64,000 nucleotides of DNA from Gimesia sp. (lineage in GTDB: Bacteria > Planctomycetota > Planctomycetia > Planctomycetales > Planctomycetaceae), in NCBI GenBank assembly GCA_002706765.1, contig PAJV01000069.1, positions 1 to 64,000 on the forward strand, given 5' to 3'. Position 1 is the first letter of the stretch; each line of letters starts with the position of its first letter. The translations under genes were made by a program, and so were the position numbers. Below the pieces are notes generated by a model. It saw nothing but the letters and a program-made list of their open reading frames with translations, ran no database searches and had not been told where the DNA came from. Of this stretch, positions 33,095 to 41,344 are shown one piece after another.

Positions 33095-34375
33095 TCATCC
33101 TTCCTGAAGTATCGTGGCAGGATCCTGTCGCGCTGCCATCAAAGCGGGAATCCAGCTGGCTAAACTCGCCAGCAGGGGGGCAAACACCAGGCTCAACAGG
33201 AGCCAGCGACCTGAGAACAGTACTTCCTGCGGATGAATTGCTTCAGGTAATTTGCCCCAGGCCACACCAATTCCATATCCCAGGAAATAACCGAGCAGGG
33301 CACCGATTAAACCGATCAGCACTGCTTTGATAATAAAGATTCCAAAGACCTGGGAGGAACGCAGTCCGATCGCTCGCAGGATGCCGATTTCCGTTGCGCG
33401 GCGTCGCACATTCTCGAGTGACAGAAAACCGATCCAGGCACCACAGCCCAGTACGACCAGTGGTACGAGCACGGCTGCAAAATCGGCGTGTCGCTCGATC
33501 AGTTGAATCCGGTTGGCCTTCTCCTGTTCCAGTGAAGCGACAGCCGTCGCATGTGCTTTATTGCGGGCTTCGGCTCGCGCCAGAGCTGGGGGGCCACGTT
33601 CAATGATCTGCGTGCCCGGCAGGATTTCGCCGACATCTTTGCGGATCTCAGCCACGCGGTCTTCGGTTGCACAATTGCATTCGAGCGCCAGGATTGCATT
33701 CACCAGATTCTGCATACCCAGCAGTTCCTGGGCCTGTTTCAAATTGATCCAGACCGTGCTGTCATCTGCATTTCCCCGTTCCGGATAAGTCAGCGTCACC
33801 TTGAAAGGCTTGCCCATCAGCTTGACTTCATCACCGGATTTGAGTCCCAGTTTTTTCTGAATCTGATACCCGAGCACCATCGTGCCTTCCGGTACCTGCT
33901 GCTGGAGCGGTTTTTTCAATGCCCGATGTAACTGGGGAACTTCTCCCCGGGTCCCGGTCAGAATGACTTCACAGTCTTTTTCAGGCCAGGTGACTTTTTT
34001 CGCCACCATGGGTAACAGGTGATTGACCGTCACGATTTTTGACTCGGCCAGTTTTTTCACATTCTCTTCAGGCATGGACTTCTCGACGATTCCCGTCAGA
34101 TGAAATTCGCTCAGATCTTCATCCGCCGGTAAAATTAAAATATTGAAGCCCAGGCCTTTGGTGATTTTGCGCATCGCATCTTCCAGTTGTGCGCCCGCCT
34201 GTTTGACTTCTTCCGATTTTTTCTCGAGGATCAACTCTGTCTGGATTTCATCAGCCTGCAATAAGGTCAAAGCCGCTATCAGGCAGGCCACTGCGACGAC
34301 AACCGATAACAGGCCCAGCAGAAAATTCAGCTTGCGATGCTGCATTTCCTGAATGATCAAGTGAAATAACGACAT
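33095..34375 (-). CDS. FtsX/MacB-like ABC transporter permease
   Basis: 426 residues. One N-terminal helix (FLLGLLSVVVAVACLIAALTLL), a large extracytoplasmic domain with a coiled-coil-like stretch and a MacB-periplasmic-like part (to about residue 280), then three C-terminal helices containing RRATEIGILRAIGLRSSQVF, the conserved FtsX signature. Works with the LolD-type ATPase directly downstream. Substrate unknown; lipoprotein, lipid or peptide handling are typical. Confidence 0.85.
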   Translation of the reverse strand: MSLFHLIIQEMQHRKLNFLLGLLSVVVAVACLIAALTLLQADEIQTELILEKKSEEVKQAGAQLEDAMRKITKGLGFNILILPADEDLSEFHLTGIVEKSMPEENVKKLAESKIVTVNHLLPMVAKKVTWPEKDCEVILTGTRGEVPQLHRALKKPLQQQVPEGTMVLGYQIQKKLGLKSGDEVKLMGKPFKVTLTYPERGNADDSTVWINLKQAQELLGMQNLVNAILALECNCATEDRVAEIRKDVGEILPGTQIIERGPPALARAEARNKAHATAVASLEQEKANRIQLIERHADFAAVLVPLVVLGCGAWIGFLSLENVRRRATEIGILRAIGLRSSQVFGIFIIKAVLIGLIGALLGYFLGYGIGVAWGKLPEAIHPQEVLFSGRWLLLSLVFAPLLASLASWIPALMAARQDPATILQEG

Positions 34376-34423
34376 TGAGGTGCGTCCTTCTGAACGAGCC
34401 GCTGAGATGTTTTGGATTTTAGA

Positions 34424-35671
34424 TTACTGTTTTCGTACTAACAGCAAATAGCTTCCGGCCAGTATGATAACGATTACAGATGCAGCCAGAGTAATCAGTG
34501 TATAATCCGGTTTGAATTTCAAAGAACGAGATCCGGAGTCTTCTGCTGGTATCGTGGCTGCCTCACTGGGTTGTGTGGAAACAGACTCTGCCACCTCAAC
34601 ACTCTGACCTGCTTCCTTTGCAGTTTGTTTCTCTGCAGTCGCATTGTCAGGGTTTGTTTTTTGATCCGCTAACGGTGCCATGGAAGCGGGGTCATTTTTT
34701 GCTGCTTCACTATTGGAAAAGCTGGTCAACCCCGTCAGTGGTGGCAGTTCTTTTTCATCCTGTGTCGCAGGTGTCACCAGTTTTTCCCAGGGAACTGACA
34801 TTAACAGATCCGTACCCGGATTCTGATCCTTGACCTGACAGGTGCAGGGGCCAGTCAGATCGCGACAGGCCTGCTCGATCGTACCCGGATTGATTCCTTT
34901 ACCTATTAATGCATACAGAACCCGTCCCCGTCCGAATACGGGTAACGCCATCGGTTCTGAATCAAAGTCTTTCAGATCATTCTCGGTTGACAACAGCATC
35001 TGTGTCAGATATTGCTCTGCAGAATCATCGCGAGAGCAGGTCACGATACTGAATTTCATCTTCAAGCTGTCCGGCGCAACGCTGACCAGTCCCTGTTCAA
35101 TATCAGCCTGTTCAATCTCGGGCAGCTTCAGAGTTTTCTCCATCCGCTTGAGTTCCTGGGCCAGCAACTCACGAGCCGCCTTGTCTTTCTCTGCGTCACC
35201 ACTTTCCAGAAAGACCCAGACTGCCGTCTGACCATTGACCAACTGTTTTGCGATATTCTGACGCAGAGGAGAGTCTATCAGACGCGCGATGTTTTCTTCA
35301 CTCAGTTCCCCTGACCAGAATCCCACGGGAACCGGGGCCGGCAGGGGAGTCCGCATGACCAGCAGAGGCAGCGTATCAGATTCTTGAGCTTTCCAGAGTT
35401 CCAGATCTTCCCGAGCCGGCTCAGCATCCAGGTCGATCAGTTTCAGTTCCACATTGGCTGACTTCTGGCCGACCGTGCCTTCCTGATCGAAGTGGGAAAC
35501 CAGCTTCTGCTGTTCCGGTGTTAAGTCTCCCCGGTGGAATACGACTGCGCTGTACTTGTCCGCAGGCCAGCGTTCCAGTGCATATCGAAATACAGGAACC
35601 GAGCAGGCCCAGATTACTGTGGTTGTAAACAGGAATCCAAAAACAGCCAGTGATATTATACACCGTCTCAT
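34424..35671 (-). CDS. Membrane-anchored extracytoplasmic protein, first gene of the transporter operon
   Basis: 415 residues from ATG 35671, chosen for its AAAGGTG ribosome site and because it begins a signal sequence (MRRCIISLAVFGFLFTT). Just after come CSVPVFRYALERWPADKY, a segment I associate with planctomycete proteins beside FtsX-type transporters. The body has paired regions that look thioredoxin-fold-like (VVFHRGDLTPEQQK, LPLLVMRTPL, AVWVFLESGDAEKDKAARE) without a CxxC site. A Ser/Pro/Glu linker leads to a C-terminal membrane helix (TLAASVIVIILAGSYLLLV). No function known; position suggests an accessory of the ABC exporter. Confidence 0.65.
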   Translation of the reverse strand: MRRCIISLAVFGFLFTTTVIWACSVPVFRYALERWPADKYSAVVFHRGDLTPEQQKLVSHFDQEGTVGQKSANVELKLIDLDAEPAREDLELWKAQESDTLPLLVMRTPLPAPVPVGFWSGELSEENIARLIDSPLRQNIAKQLVNGQTAVWVFLESGDAEKDKAARELLAQELKRMEKTLKLPEIEQADIEQGLVSVAPDSLKMKFSIVTCSRDDSAEQYLTQMLLSTENDLKDFDSEPMALPVFGRGRVLYALIGKGINPGTIEQACRDLTGPCTCQVKDQNPGTDLLMSVPWEKLVTPATQDEKELPPLTGLTSFSNSEAAKNDPASMAPLADQKTNPDNATAEKQTAKEAGQSVEVAESVSTQPSEAATIPAEDSGSRSLKFKPDYTLITLAASVIVIILAGSYLLLVRKQ

Positions 35672-35981
35672 GTAATCACCTTTCAGGAGGGTCTGGGCGG
35701 GCGGGTCGCTTGGGTTATTGAAATCGGCAGTCTCTTCGCAAGTCGAGATCTCATAAACCGGGTTCAATACATACTATGATGACAAAGTGTGAGGTAAATG
35801 TGAAGAAAAGATGATTTCAACACGAAACTTTTATCAGAACTGATGAAAGGGGCCGTTTTGAATACAAAACCGTCGATTCGACTGTGAATGAATGCCGATC
35901 CGGCAATTTCCGGCAGTCTGACATTACGCGTGTGCGTAAGAGCGAAGCCTGACCTGTAAAGAGAGACAGTCGTGGGAAAGT

Positions 35982-36260
35982 TTACTGAATCCAGACAAGT
36001 AACAGGAGCACAACCAGCGAAGAGGCAACCAGCAGCATTGAGGCACACCCTGATTTCATCTGGATGTCATACTTCTCGATCAGAGCTTCAATGGCTTCTT
36101 TTGATTCTTTCAGACCTGCCCCCGTAGATTCCCGGTAATATTTGATGGCCTGAATTTTATTGCCCTGTCGAAGTGACTCCAGAAGCTGTTGGGCCAACTC
36201 AGACTGACTGTCGGCGGCATCATCCTGATCTGATGAACTCGACTGGTTCTCATCATGCAC
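35982..36260 (-). CDS. Tail-anchored small protein with L7/L12 C-terminal-like motif
   Basis: 92 residues from GTG 36260 (GGAG 11 bases upstream). An acidic Ser/Asp/Gln N-terminus precedes LLESLRQGNKIQAIKYYRESTGAGLKESKEAIEAL, which matches the helix-turn-helix of the ribosomal L7/L12 C-terminal domain (NKxxxIKxxRxxTGxGLKExKxxxE). A single C-terminal helix, MLLVASSLVVLLLLVWI, would anchor it to the membrane facing the cytoplasm. A second protein with the same motif is encoded at 57.8 kb. Function unknown. Confidence 0.65.
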   Translation of the reverse strand: MHDENQSSSSDQDDAADSQSELAQQLLESLRQGNKIQAIKYYRESTGAGLKESKEAIEALIEKYDIQMKSGCASMLLVASSLVVLLLLVWIQ

Positions 36261-36408
36261 GGTGGTATTTCTCCGGGAGAGGGTACGGGTAACAGAGAGT
36301 TCGTCGACAGGCTTCCACCTGCCAGAATTGACTGCCTGATTCAGAACCCGGCAGGGTGCCTCACTGTTCTACCACCGTATGGATTTGTGATTCAAGTATT
36401 ATTTCAAA

Positions 36409-36447
36409 GCCGTTCCCTGAATTACATAGAATAATTCAGGGAACGGC
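36409..36447. terminator. Hairpin 3' of the small gene at 36453
   Basis: Perfect 15-bp stem GCCGTTCCCTGAATT / AATTCAGGGAACGGC with a 9-base loop, immediately downstream of the minus-strand gene ending at 36453. On that strand it is followed by TTTGAAATAA, a weak T-run, so it may act as a terminator or a stabilising hairpin. Confidence 0.65.
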
Positions 36448-36452
36448 CTATG

Positions 36453-36680
36453 TTAAGATGCAACGACGCAGTCTGAGATCCGGCGGCTGCGTTTCTGTGA
36501 ATCGACACGTGCCTGATGGCTGTAAGCGCGTGTCAGCAGCATTTTCATCTCTGACAGTGAGACTTCCTGTAGATCGATATTCAACTCGAGCAGACGGTCA
36601 ATTACTGCATTCGCCAGATCAGTTCGATCTGTCGCAGGTGATAACCCATTCCACAACTCTTCCATGACCTGTTCTGACAT
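36453..36680 (-). CDS. Small hypothetical protein
   Basis: 75 residues from ATG 36680, chosen because AGGAG lies 9 bases upstream; longer starts lack a site. Helical sequence (DLANAVIDRLLELNIDLQEVSLSEMKMLLTRAYSHQARVD) ending in basic residues. I do not recognise a family. Followed by a strong hairpin. Confidence 0.5.
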   Translation of the reverse strand: MSEQVMEELWNGLSPATDRTDLANAVIDRLLELNIDLQEVSLSEMKMLLTRAYSHQARVDSQKRSRRISDCVVAS

Positions 36681-37124
36681 GATCCTGTTCTCCTGATTTA
36701 TCATTGCAACACTTTGTCTTAAAAAACTCGAATTCACAGTCTCAAGCCCGACGGCTCAAGAAGCTGAAGCTCTTCACCCCTGGAAAAGCCTGACGAGTAA
36801 GAGAATCGCAAGGACTGTACCAAACCGCCCGAAAAATCGCCCGGACCCGACAAACCTGCTTAAATGCCTGCTGTGATTGAAGCTTCCACATCAGCGGTGA
36901 TAGTAAATTTCACAATCCCGGTTTTCACAGGAAAAGAACTGTCGTCAATTTGCGACAATCTTACATCAACATGATAATTCTTACGAAATTGCCTTTCCGG
37001 GCAGGATTTTCCTCAAGTTTCCCGAAAAGCTTTCCCATAAGCACTTCATGCCAGTATGACAACACAAATCGGTAATAAGTTCGCCTGTTCCCGCTCCAGG
37101 ATTTGAATCTGCAGAGCGTGGATT
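36681..37124. other. 444-bp gap between two minus-strand genes
   Basis: No convincing gene; open frames lack ribosome sites. A GCCCGAAAAATCGCCCGG segment near 36830 is repetitive but not a clear hairpin. Presumably includes the promoter of the small gene at 36680. Confidence 0.4.
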
Positions 37125-38447
37125 TCAACGATGCTCGACTGAAGCTTGAGGGCTGGCTGCAGGTGAGGTGCCCCGTTTCTGGTCCCACCGGCGAATCGCA
37201 GTTTCGCGCTCTTCGACTGTCTCTTCCAGCAGTGAAACCAGTAACAGACGCTGACCGGCAGTCAGTGACAGGCCTCGACGACGCATGGAGGCATCTGCCA
37301 GCTCAAACAGATCAGCAATATCGATCTGACTGTCGATGCGTCCCAGCCAGAAACGTGAAAACGAGGGGATGTGTTTTGGCAGTAACTCACCTGTCGGGAG
37401 CACCATCGACATGACGCCGACCGAGGAGCCGGTATTGAACAGGCTGTTAAGTGCGGTCTTCGTATGGTCGCCGATAAAGCATCCGATTTTCACGGAATGG
37501 GTATCAATGGGAACCCCCGCCAGAGGGACTCTGACCTGAGAGTAATCGTTTTTCAGATCACTGTTACTGGTCTGCGCACCCAGATTGACCCAGGGGCAGA
37601 TATAGGAATGGCCCAGAAACCCATCGTGATATTTATTGGCAAAACCATGTATGATCGATTCTTCAATTTCTCCACCCAGTCGGCAGTAGGGACCTGCACT
37701 CGTACCCGCTTTTACATTGGCCCGAAACAGCTGTGTTCCCGGTCCGATATAAGCAGGGCCTTCAACGCGTGTGAATGCCTGAATCCGGGCATCCCGGTCA
37801 ATCACAATCGGTCCCTGCCGGGTATCGAATACCACAAAGGGATCTATTTCCGCACTCTCATCGACTCTGAGCAGTTCTGCCGGCCCGACAACCGTCAGAT
37901 TGCGGACTTTGTCTCTCGAAGCTTGCGTGGACGGAGCTAACGCGAAGTCATCCACAAGCTGTTGCCGGTTCTGATTCACCAGATCCCAGGGATAATGGAG
38001 TTCTGTTCCCTCCACTGCAACGGGTTTTCTGGTCGATGCAATCTTCTGGATCGCATCATCCCAGGCTTCCGCCGTGAGCAACACCGCTTCTTCCGGTTCC
38101 AGTAACAGATAAGCAACGGTGTTCCCGATCATCCCGACCGTGTCAGATGTGACATTCGCGAGGTGAGAAATTTCCTGACGGGCAGGCAGCCAGCGCCCAT
38201 TGACAAGCAGAGTTGGTGCTTCGCTGAGCCAGACAGCGTCATTGATTCGCGCCTCCGGAAATTCCTCTGCATAAACTTCCGTCAGAGCGGGGCGGATTAA
38301 CCCCCCCCATTCCCTGGCAGGCACTGATTTGAGTATTCGTTCCCGCGCGGTAAACTGGCCACACAGCAGTTCGAATACCGGTCTCATTAATGCGACGGGG
38401 GTAAACTGCAGCGCAGAACGGTCTTCAAATAATGCAAGTCGATTCAC
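37125..38447 (-). CDS. Alternative GlmU-like sugar nucleotidyltransferase/acyltransferase family protein
   Basis: 440 residues from a GTG start with GGAAG upstream. The N-terminal portion (MNRLALFEDRSALQFTPVALMRPVFELLCGQ...) and central hexapeptide region (GPAYIGPGTQLFRANVKAGT, GGEIEESIIHGFANKYHDGFLGHSYI) match the bacterial alternative GlmU family, in which an atypical nucleotidyltransferase-like part precedes a left-handed beta-helix acyltransferase. Members are predicted to make UDP-N-acetylglucosamine or a related sugar nucleotide for envelope polymers. The classical LxxGxGTRM pyrophosphorylase loop is absent, so the N-terminal activity is uncertain. Confidence 0.8.
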   Translation of the reverse strand: MNRLALFEDRSALQFTPVALMRPVFELLCGQFTARERILKSVPAREWGGLIRPALTEVYAEEFPEARINDAVWLSEAPTLLVNGRWLPARQEISHLANVTSDTVGMIGNTVAYLLLEPEEAVLLTAEAWDDAIQKIASTRKPVAVEGTELHYPWDLVNQNRQQLVDDFALAPSTQASRDKVRNLTVVGPAELLRVDESAEIDPFVVFDTRQGPIVIDRDARIQAFTRVEGPAYIGPGTQLFRANVKAGTSAGPYCRLGGEIEESIIHGFANKYHDGFLGHSYICPWVNLGAQTSNSDLKNDYSQVRVPLAGVPIDTHSVKIGCFIGDHTKTALNSLFNTGSSVGVMSMVLPTGELLPKHIPSFSRFWLGRIDSQIDIADLFELADASMRRRGLSLTAGQRLLLVSLLEETVEERETAIRRWDQKRGTSPAASPQASVEHR

Positions 38448-38652
38448 TTTGCACTTCCCTGTGCGAAATCGATAAAAAGAGTATCGTTGAGATCAATGAT
38501 GCCAGACAAGAGACTGTCTTTCGGAAAAGTCATAACAGATTTACATGATTGAGGAAAGTCCGTTTTTAATGTCCGCAGAAAGACACTATTCATACGCGTA
38601 AAATAATAACTTTCGCACGTTTTTTCGTTCTTTCGCACTCTGAATAGACAGC

Positions 38653-38693
38653 AACCCGGTAAGACAATCCGGACTCGTATTGACTACCGGGTT
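38653..38693. terminator. Hairpin downstream of the chemotaxis genes
   Basis: Nine-bp perfect stem AACCCGGTA / TACCGGGTT with a 23-base loop, about 60 bp after the cheR stop. No strong T-run, so it is a weak terminator candidate. The rest of the 306-bp gap (38448-38753) holds nothing recognisable. Confidence 0.4.
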
Positions 38694-38753
38694 CTGAATA
38701 TTAAGTCTAATTTTCTCCACGGAGACACATTGTCGCGCCAGAAGTGCCTGGTA

Positions 38754-39593
38754 TCAGGCGATTGAATTTGCCACAGATTTACCGGCTAACTGGTAAATCG
38801 CTGATTGACATCCCGCCTGTTTGGTGTATTTGTCGGAGATCCCGAGTACCGTTTCAGCCGCTCCCAGCAACAGGGTGCCTGAGGAACTTAACTGGCCGCT
38901 GATGCGGTTCAGAATGTCTTTTTTCATGTCCGGTTTGAAATAAATCAGAACATTGCGACAGAAGACAATATCAAACGTCCCCAGATGCCTGAAATCTTCC
39001 AGCAGATTCAAATGCTTCCACTGAATGCCGGCTCCCAGCTCCGGCTTGATCTTCCAGCCCTGCTCGCATTGTTCAAAATATTTCATCAGCAACTGGACGG
39101 GCAGACCACGCTGGACCTCAAACTGGGAGTAAACTCCTTCGCGGGCACGATCCAGGGCTTTGGTACACAAGTCCGTCGAGATGATTTGAATATTCCAGTT
39201 ATTGAGTTCCGGAAAACTCTCGCGCAGCAGCATCATGATACTGTATGGTTCCTGACCGTGAGAGCAGGCCGAACACCAGATTCGCAGTTTCTGCGTCATT
39301 TTACGCTCGGCAATGATATCTGGCAGGATATGTGCTTTCAGTTCATCGAACGGACGACGGTCACGGAAGAACGACGATTCATTGGTCGTCATGGCTTCCA
39401 TGATTTCTTTTTCCAGACTTCGATCCATTTTTGACTTCAAACTCAAAACGAGATCCTGAATCCCGTTCATGCCGTGAGATTGTGCCAGAGGTATCAGCCG
39501 GGCTTCCAGCAGATACTCTTTATTCTCACCGAGAGAAAGACCTGTGGTTTCCAATAAAAAACGGGTTATGTAATTATAATCTTCTGGAGACAC
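38754..39593 (-). CDS. cheR: Chemotaxis protein methyltransferase
   Basis: 279 residues from GTG 39593. N-terminal helical CheR domain (YITRFLLETTGLSL), then the SAM-binding domain with RIWCSACSHGQEPYSIMML, an acidic strand end (IISTDL) and FDIVFCRNVLIYF. Transfers methyl from S-adenosylmethionine to receptor glutamates. Last gene of the cheY-cheB-cheR group, 14 bp after cheB. Confidence 0.93.
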   Translation of the reverse strand: MSPEDYNYITRFLLETTGLSLGENKEYLLEARLIPLAQSHGMNGIQDLVLSLKSKMDRSLEKEIMEAMTTNESSFFRDRRPFDELKAHILPDIIAERKMTQKLRIWCSACSHGQEPYSIMMLLRESFPELNNWNIQIISTDLCTKALDRAREGVYSQFEVQRGLPVQLLMKYFEQCEQGWKIKPELGAGIQWKHLNLLEDFRHLGTFDIVFCRNVLIYFKPDMKKDILNRISGQLSSSGTLLLGAAETVLGISDKYTKQAGCQSAIYQLAGKSVANSIA

Positions 39594-39607
39594 GAGATCA
39601 CCACTTT

Positions 39608-40654
39608 CTATAAAGAACAGAGTCGGGCCAGTTCAGGAGCAATATTCCTGAGAGGTAGAACCTGGCTGGCCAGTCCTGCCTTGGCAATTGCGCCAGGCAT
39701 TCCCCAGACAACACTACTCTGCTCGTCTTGTGCGATAATATAACCTTTACGCTCACTGATTGATTCCGCGCCCTCAATGCCATCATCGCCCATACCGGTC
39801 AGCATGACTGCCAGTACTGAGCTGCCATACCATTTGGCAGCAGATGCATATAATGGATTAACGGAAGGCCGGCAAAAATGCTCCGGTTCATCCTGATTCA
39901 GGCGGATTATCATCCGGTCGTTGTGTTTATCAATGACCATATGAAAGTCACCAGGGGCAATATAAATATGGCCTCGTTCAATCAACGCCCCGTCCCTGGC
40001 CTCAGAGGTAGGACGTTTTGTTTCCCGTTCGATATGCTCAGCCAGGGTCCTCGTAAACAGAGGTGGCATGTGCTGGGCAATCAGAATCGGTATCGAAAAT
40101 TTCTCGGGCAGGGCTGTCAGCATCGCCTTGAGTGCATTTGGCCCCCCCGTACTCGCACCAACCACCATCACCATCGGTGTTTTGGCAGGTCGTTGCGCTG
40201 CGGTTGCCGGAAAACGTGAGTAATCCGACTTGTCAGTATCATGTTGAGTGACGAGTGCTTTGATCAGAGGCAACAGATCTCGGGCAACCTGCTCGATCGC
40301 TGCTGTCGCATTTGTCGCAACCGGTTTTGGAATGCACCCGGCTGCCCCCAGATCCAGCGCCTGGAGAGTAATCTCTGCTCCTGCACGTGTCAGAGAACTG
40401 GCCATGATGACCGGAAGTTCCGGGTAAAGCTGCCTCAACTGTTTCAGACATGTGATCCCGTCCATTACAGGCATCTCCACATCCAGAACCACGACATCAG
40501 CCTGATTTTTCTGCAGCCAGGTGAGCGCAGTCTGACCATGCATCGCAGAGCCAACCACTTTCACTTTCGCATCCAGATTAATCGCCTGTGTCATCAAGCC
40601 CCGTATCACAGCTGAGTCATCGACCAGCAGCACCTTGATGATCGAATGGTTCAC
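39608..40654 (-). CDS. cheB: Chemotaxis response regulator protein-glutamate methylesterase
   Basis: 348 residues. Receiver domain with phosphoacceptor Asp in VVVLDVEMPVMDG (about 56) and the CheB esterase domain with catalytic Ser (VVGASTGGPNALK), His (IAQHMPPLFT) and Asp (LTGMGDDGIEG). Removes receptor methyl groups in opposition to CheR. GTG start overlaps the cheY stop by 4 bases, implying translational coupling. Confidence 0.95.
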   Translation of the reverse strand: MNHSIIKVLLVDDSAVIRGLMTQAINLDAKVKVVGSAMHGQTALTWLQKNQADVVVLDVEMPVMDGITCLKQLRQLYPELPVIMASSLTRAGAEITLQALDLGAAGCIPKPVATNATAAIEQVARDLLPLIKALVTQHDTDKSDYSRFPATAAQRPAKTPMVMVVGASTGGPNALKAMLTALPEKFSIPILIAQHMPPLFTRTLAEHIERETKRPTSEARDGALIERGHIYIAPGDFHMVIDKHNDRMIIRLNQDEPEHFCRPSVNPLYASAAKWYGSSVLAVMLTGMGDDGIEGAESISERKGYIIAQDEQSSVVWGMPGAIAKAGLASQVLPLRNIAPELARLCSL

Positions 40655-41019
40655 AGAACACCTGTTTCTTCCAGTTTGTCCCGAACAATGTCTTCGGTGA
40701 AAGGTTTCATGATGTACTCATTCGCGCCGGCCTGCATGGCCTGTACGATTTGAGGCATATCATTTTCCGTTGTGCACATCACAACAATCGGCTGCTTTTC
40801 GCGGGCATCAGCCCGTAAAGCCGTCAGGAATTCCATCCCATCCATAATGGGCATGTTCCAGTCCAGAAGAACCGCATCCAGTTCCGGATTCGCACGAGCA
40901 ACTTCCAGCGCCTGTTCTCCATCTTCGGCTTCCAGAACATTCAGTCCGAACGTTCCCATGATACGTCGTCCCACCAGTCTGACTGCGCGGGAATCGTCTA
41001 CAAGTAATATTGTCTTCAT
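40651..41019 (-). CDS. cheY: CheY-type response regulator
   Basis: 122 residues from ATG 41019 (GGTGA upstream; a GTG six bases earlier is possible). Single receiver domain: acidic pair LLVDDS, phosphoacceptor Asp in AVLLDWNMPIMDG, Thr in VVMCTTEND and Lys in YIMKPF. Should carry the kinase signal to the motor or another output. It lies 3' of a terminator that closes the mcp gene, so it probably has its own promoter in the 320-bp gap. Confidence 0.92.
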   Translation of the reverse strand: MKTILLVDDSRAVRLVGRRIMGTFGLNVLEAEDGEQALEVARANPELDAVLLDWNMPIMDGMEFLTALRADAREKQPIVVMCTTENDMPQIVQAMQAGANEYIMKPFTEDIVRDKLEETGVL

Positions 41020-41234
41020 TTTCACCGGTCTCCCAGTCTGTTAAGAATAGCTCTATGTTATTAAATTCGTGTCAGACTCAGAGCAGGAATACAGAACTCA
41101 TGCTGCCTTCTGACGTTAAATCAAACTGTCTGCAGGAAGTCTAGGACACGTTTAATGATGTGAGGCAAACAATGCTTGAAATCACGAAAATTCCGGTACA
41201 TTGAGAGATTCACCTCAGCTTTCCAGGTCTCCCA

Positions 41235-41290
41235 ACAAAAACCGCCAGGCTAAACCCATGTTTTGAAACACATGTCTACCCTGGCGGTAA
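41235..41290 (-). terminator. Intrinsic terminator after the mcp gene
   Basis: On the minus strand, stem ACCGCCAGG / CCTGGCGGT (plus positions 41241-41249 and 41280-41288) with inner pairing ACATG/CATGT, followed by TTTTTGTTG. It ends the cheA-cheW-mcp transcript and separates it from cheY-cheB-cheR. The remainder of the 41026-41344 gap shows no gene. Confidence 0.88.
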
Positions 41291-41344
41291 TGACGATTTT
41301 TCACATTGCAGCACCTGAGATGTCAGGTATTGCGGATCAGCGGA

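Noticed and set aside
38444..38638. 64-codon minus-strand ORF whose stop overlaps the start of the GlmU-like gene
   Set aside because: The overlap suggests coupling, but the sequence looks like random translation, no ribosome site is seen and no known motif appears.
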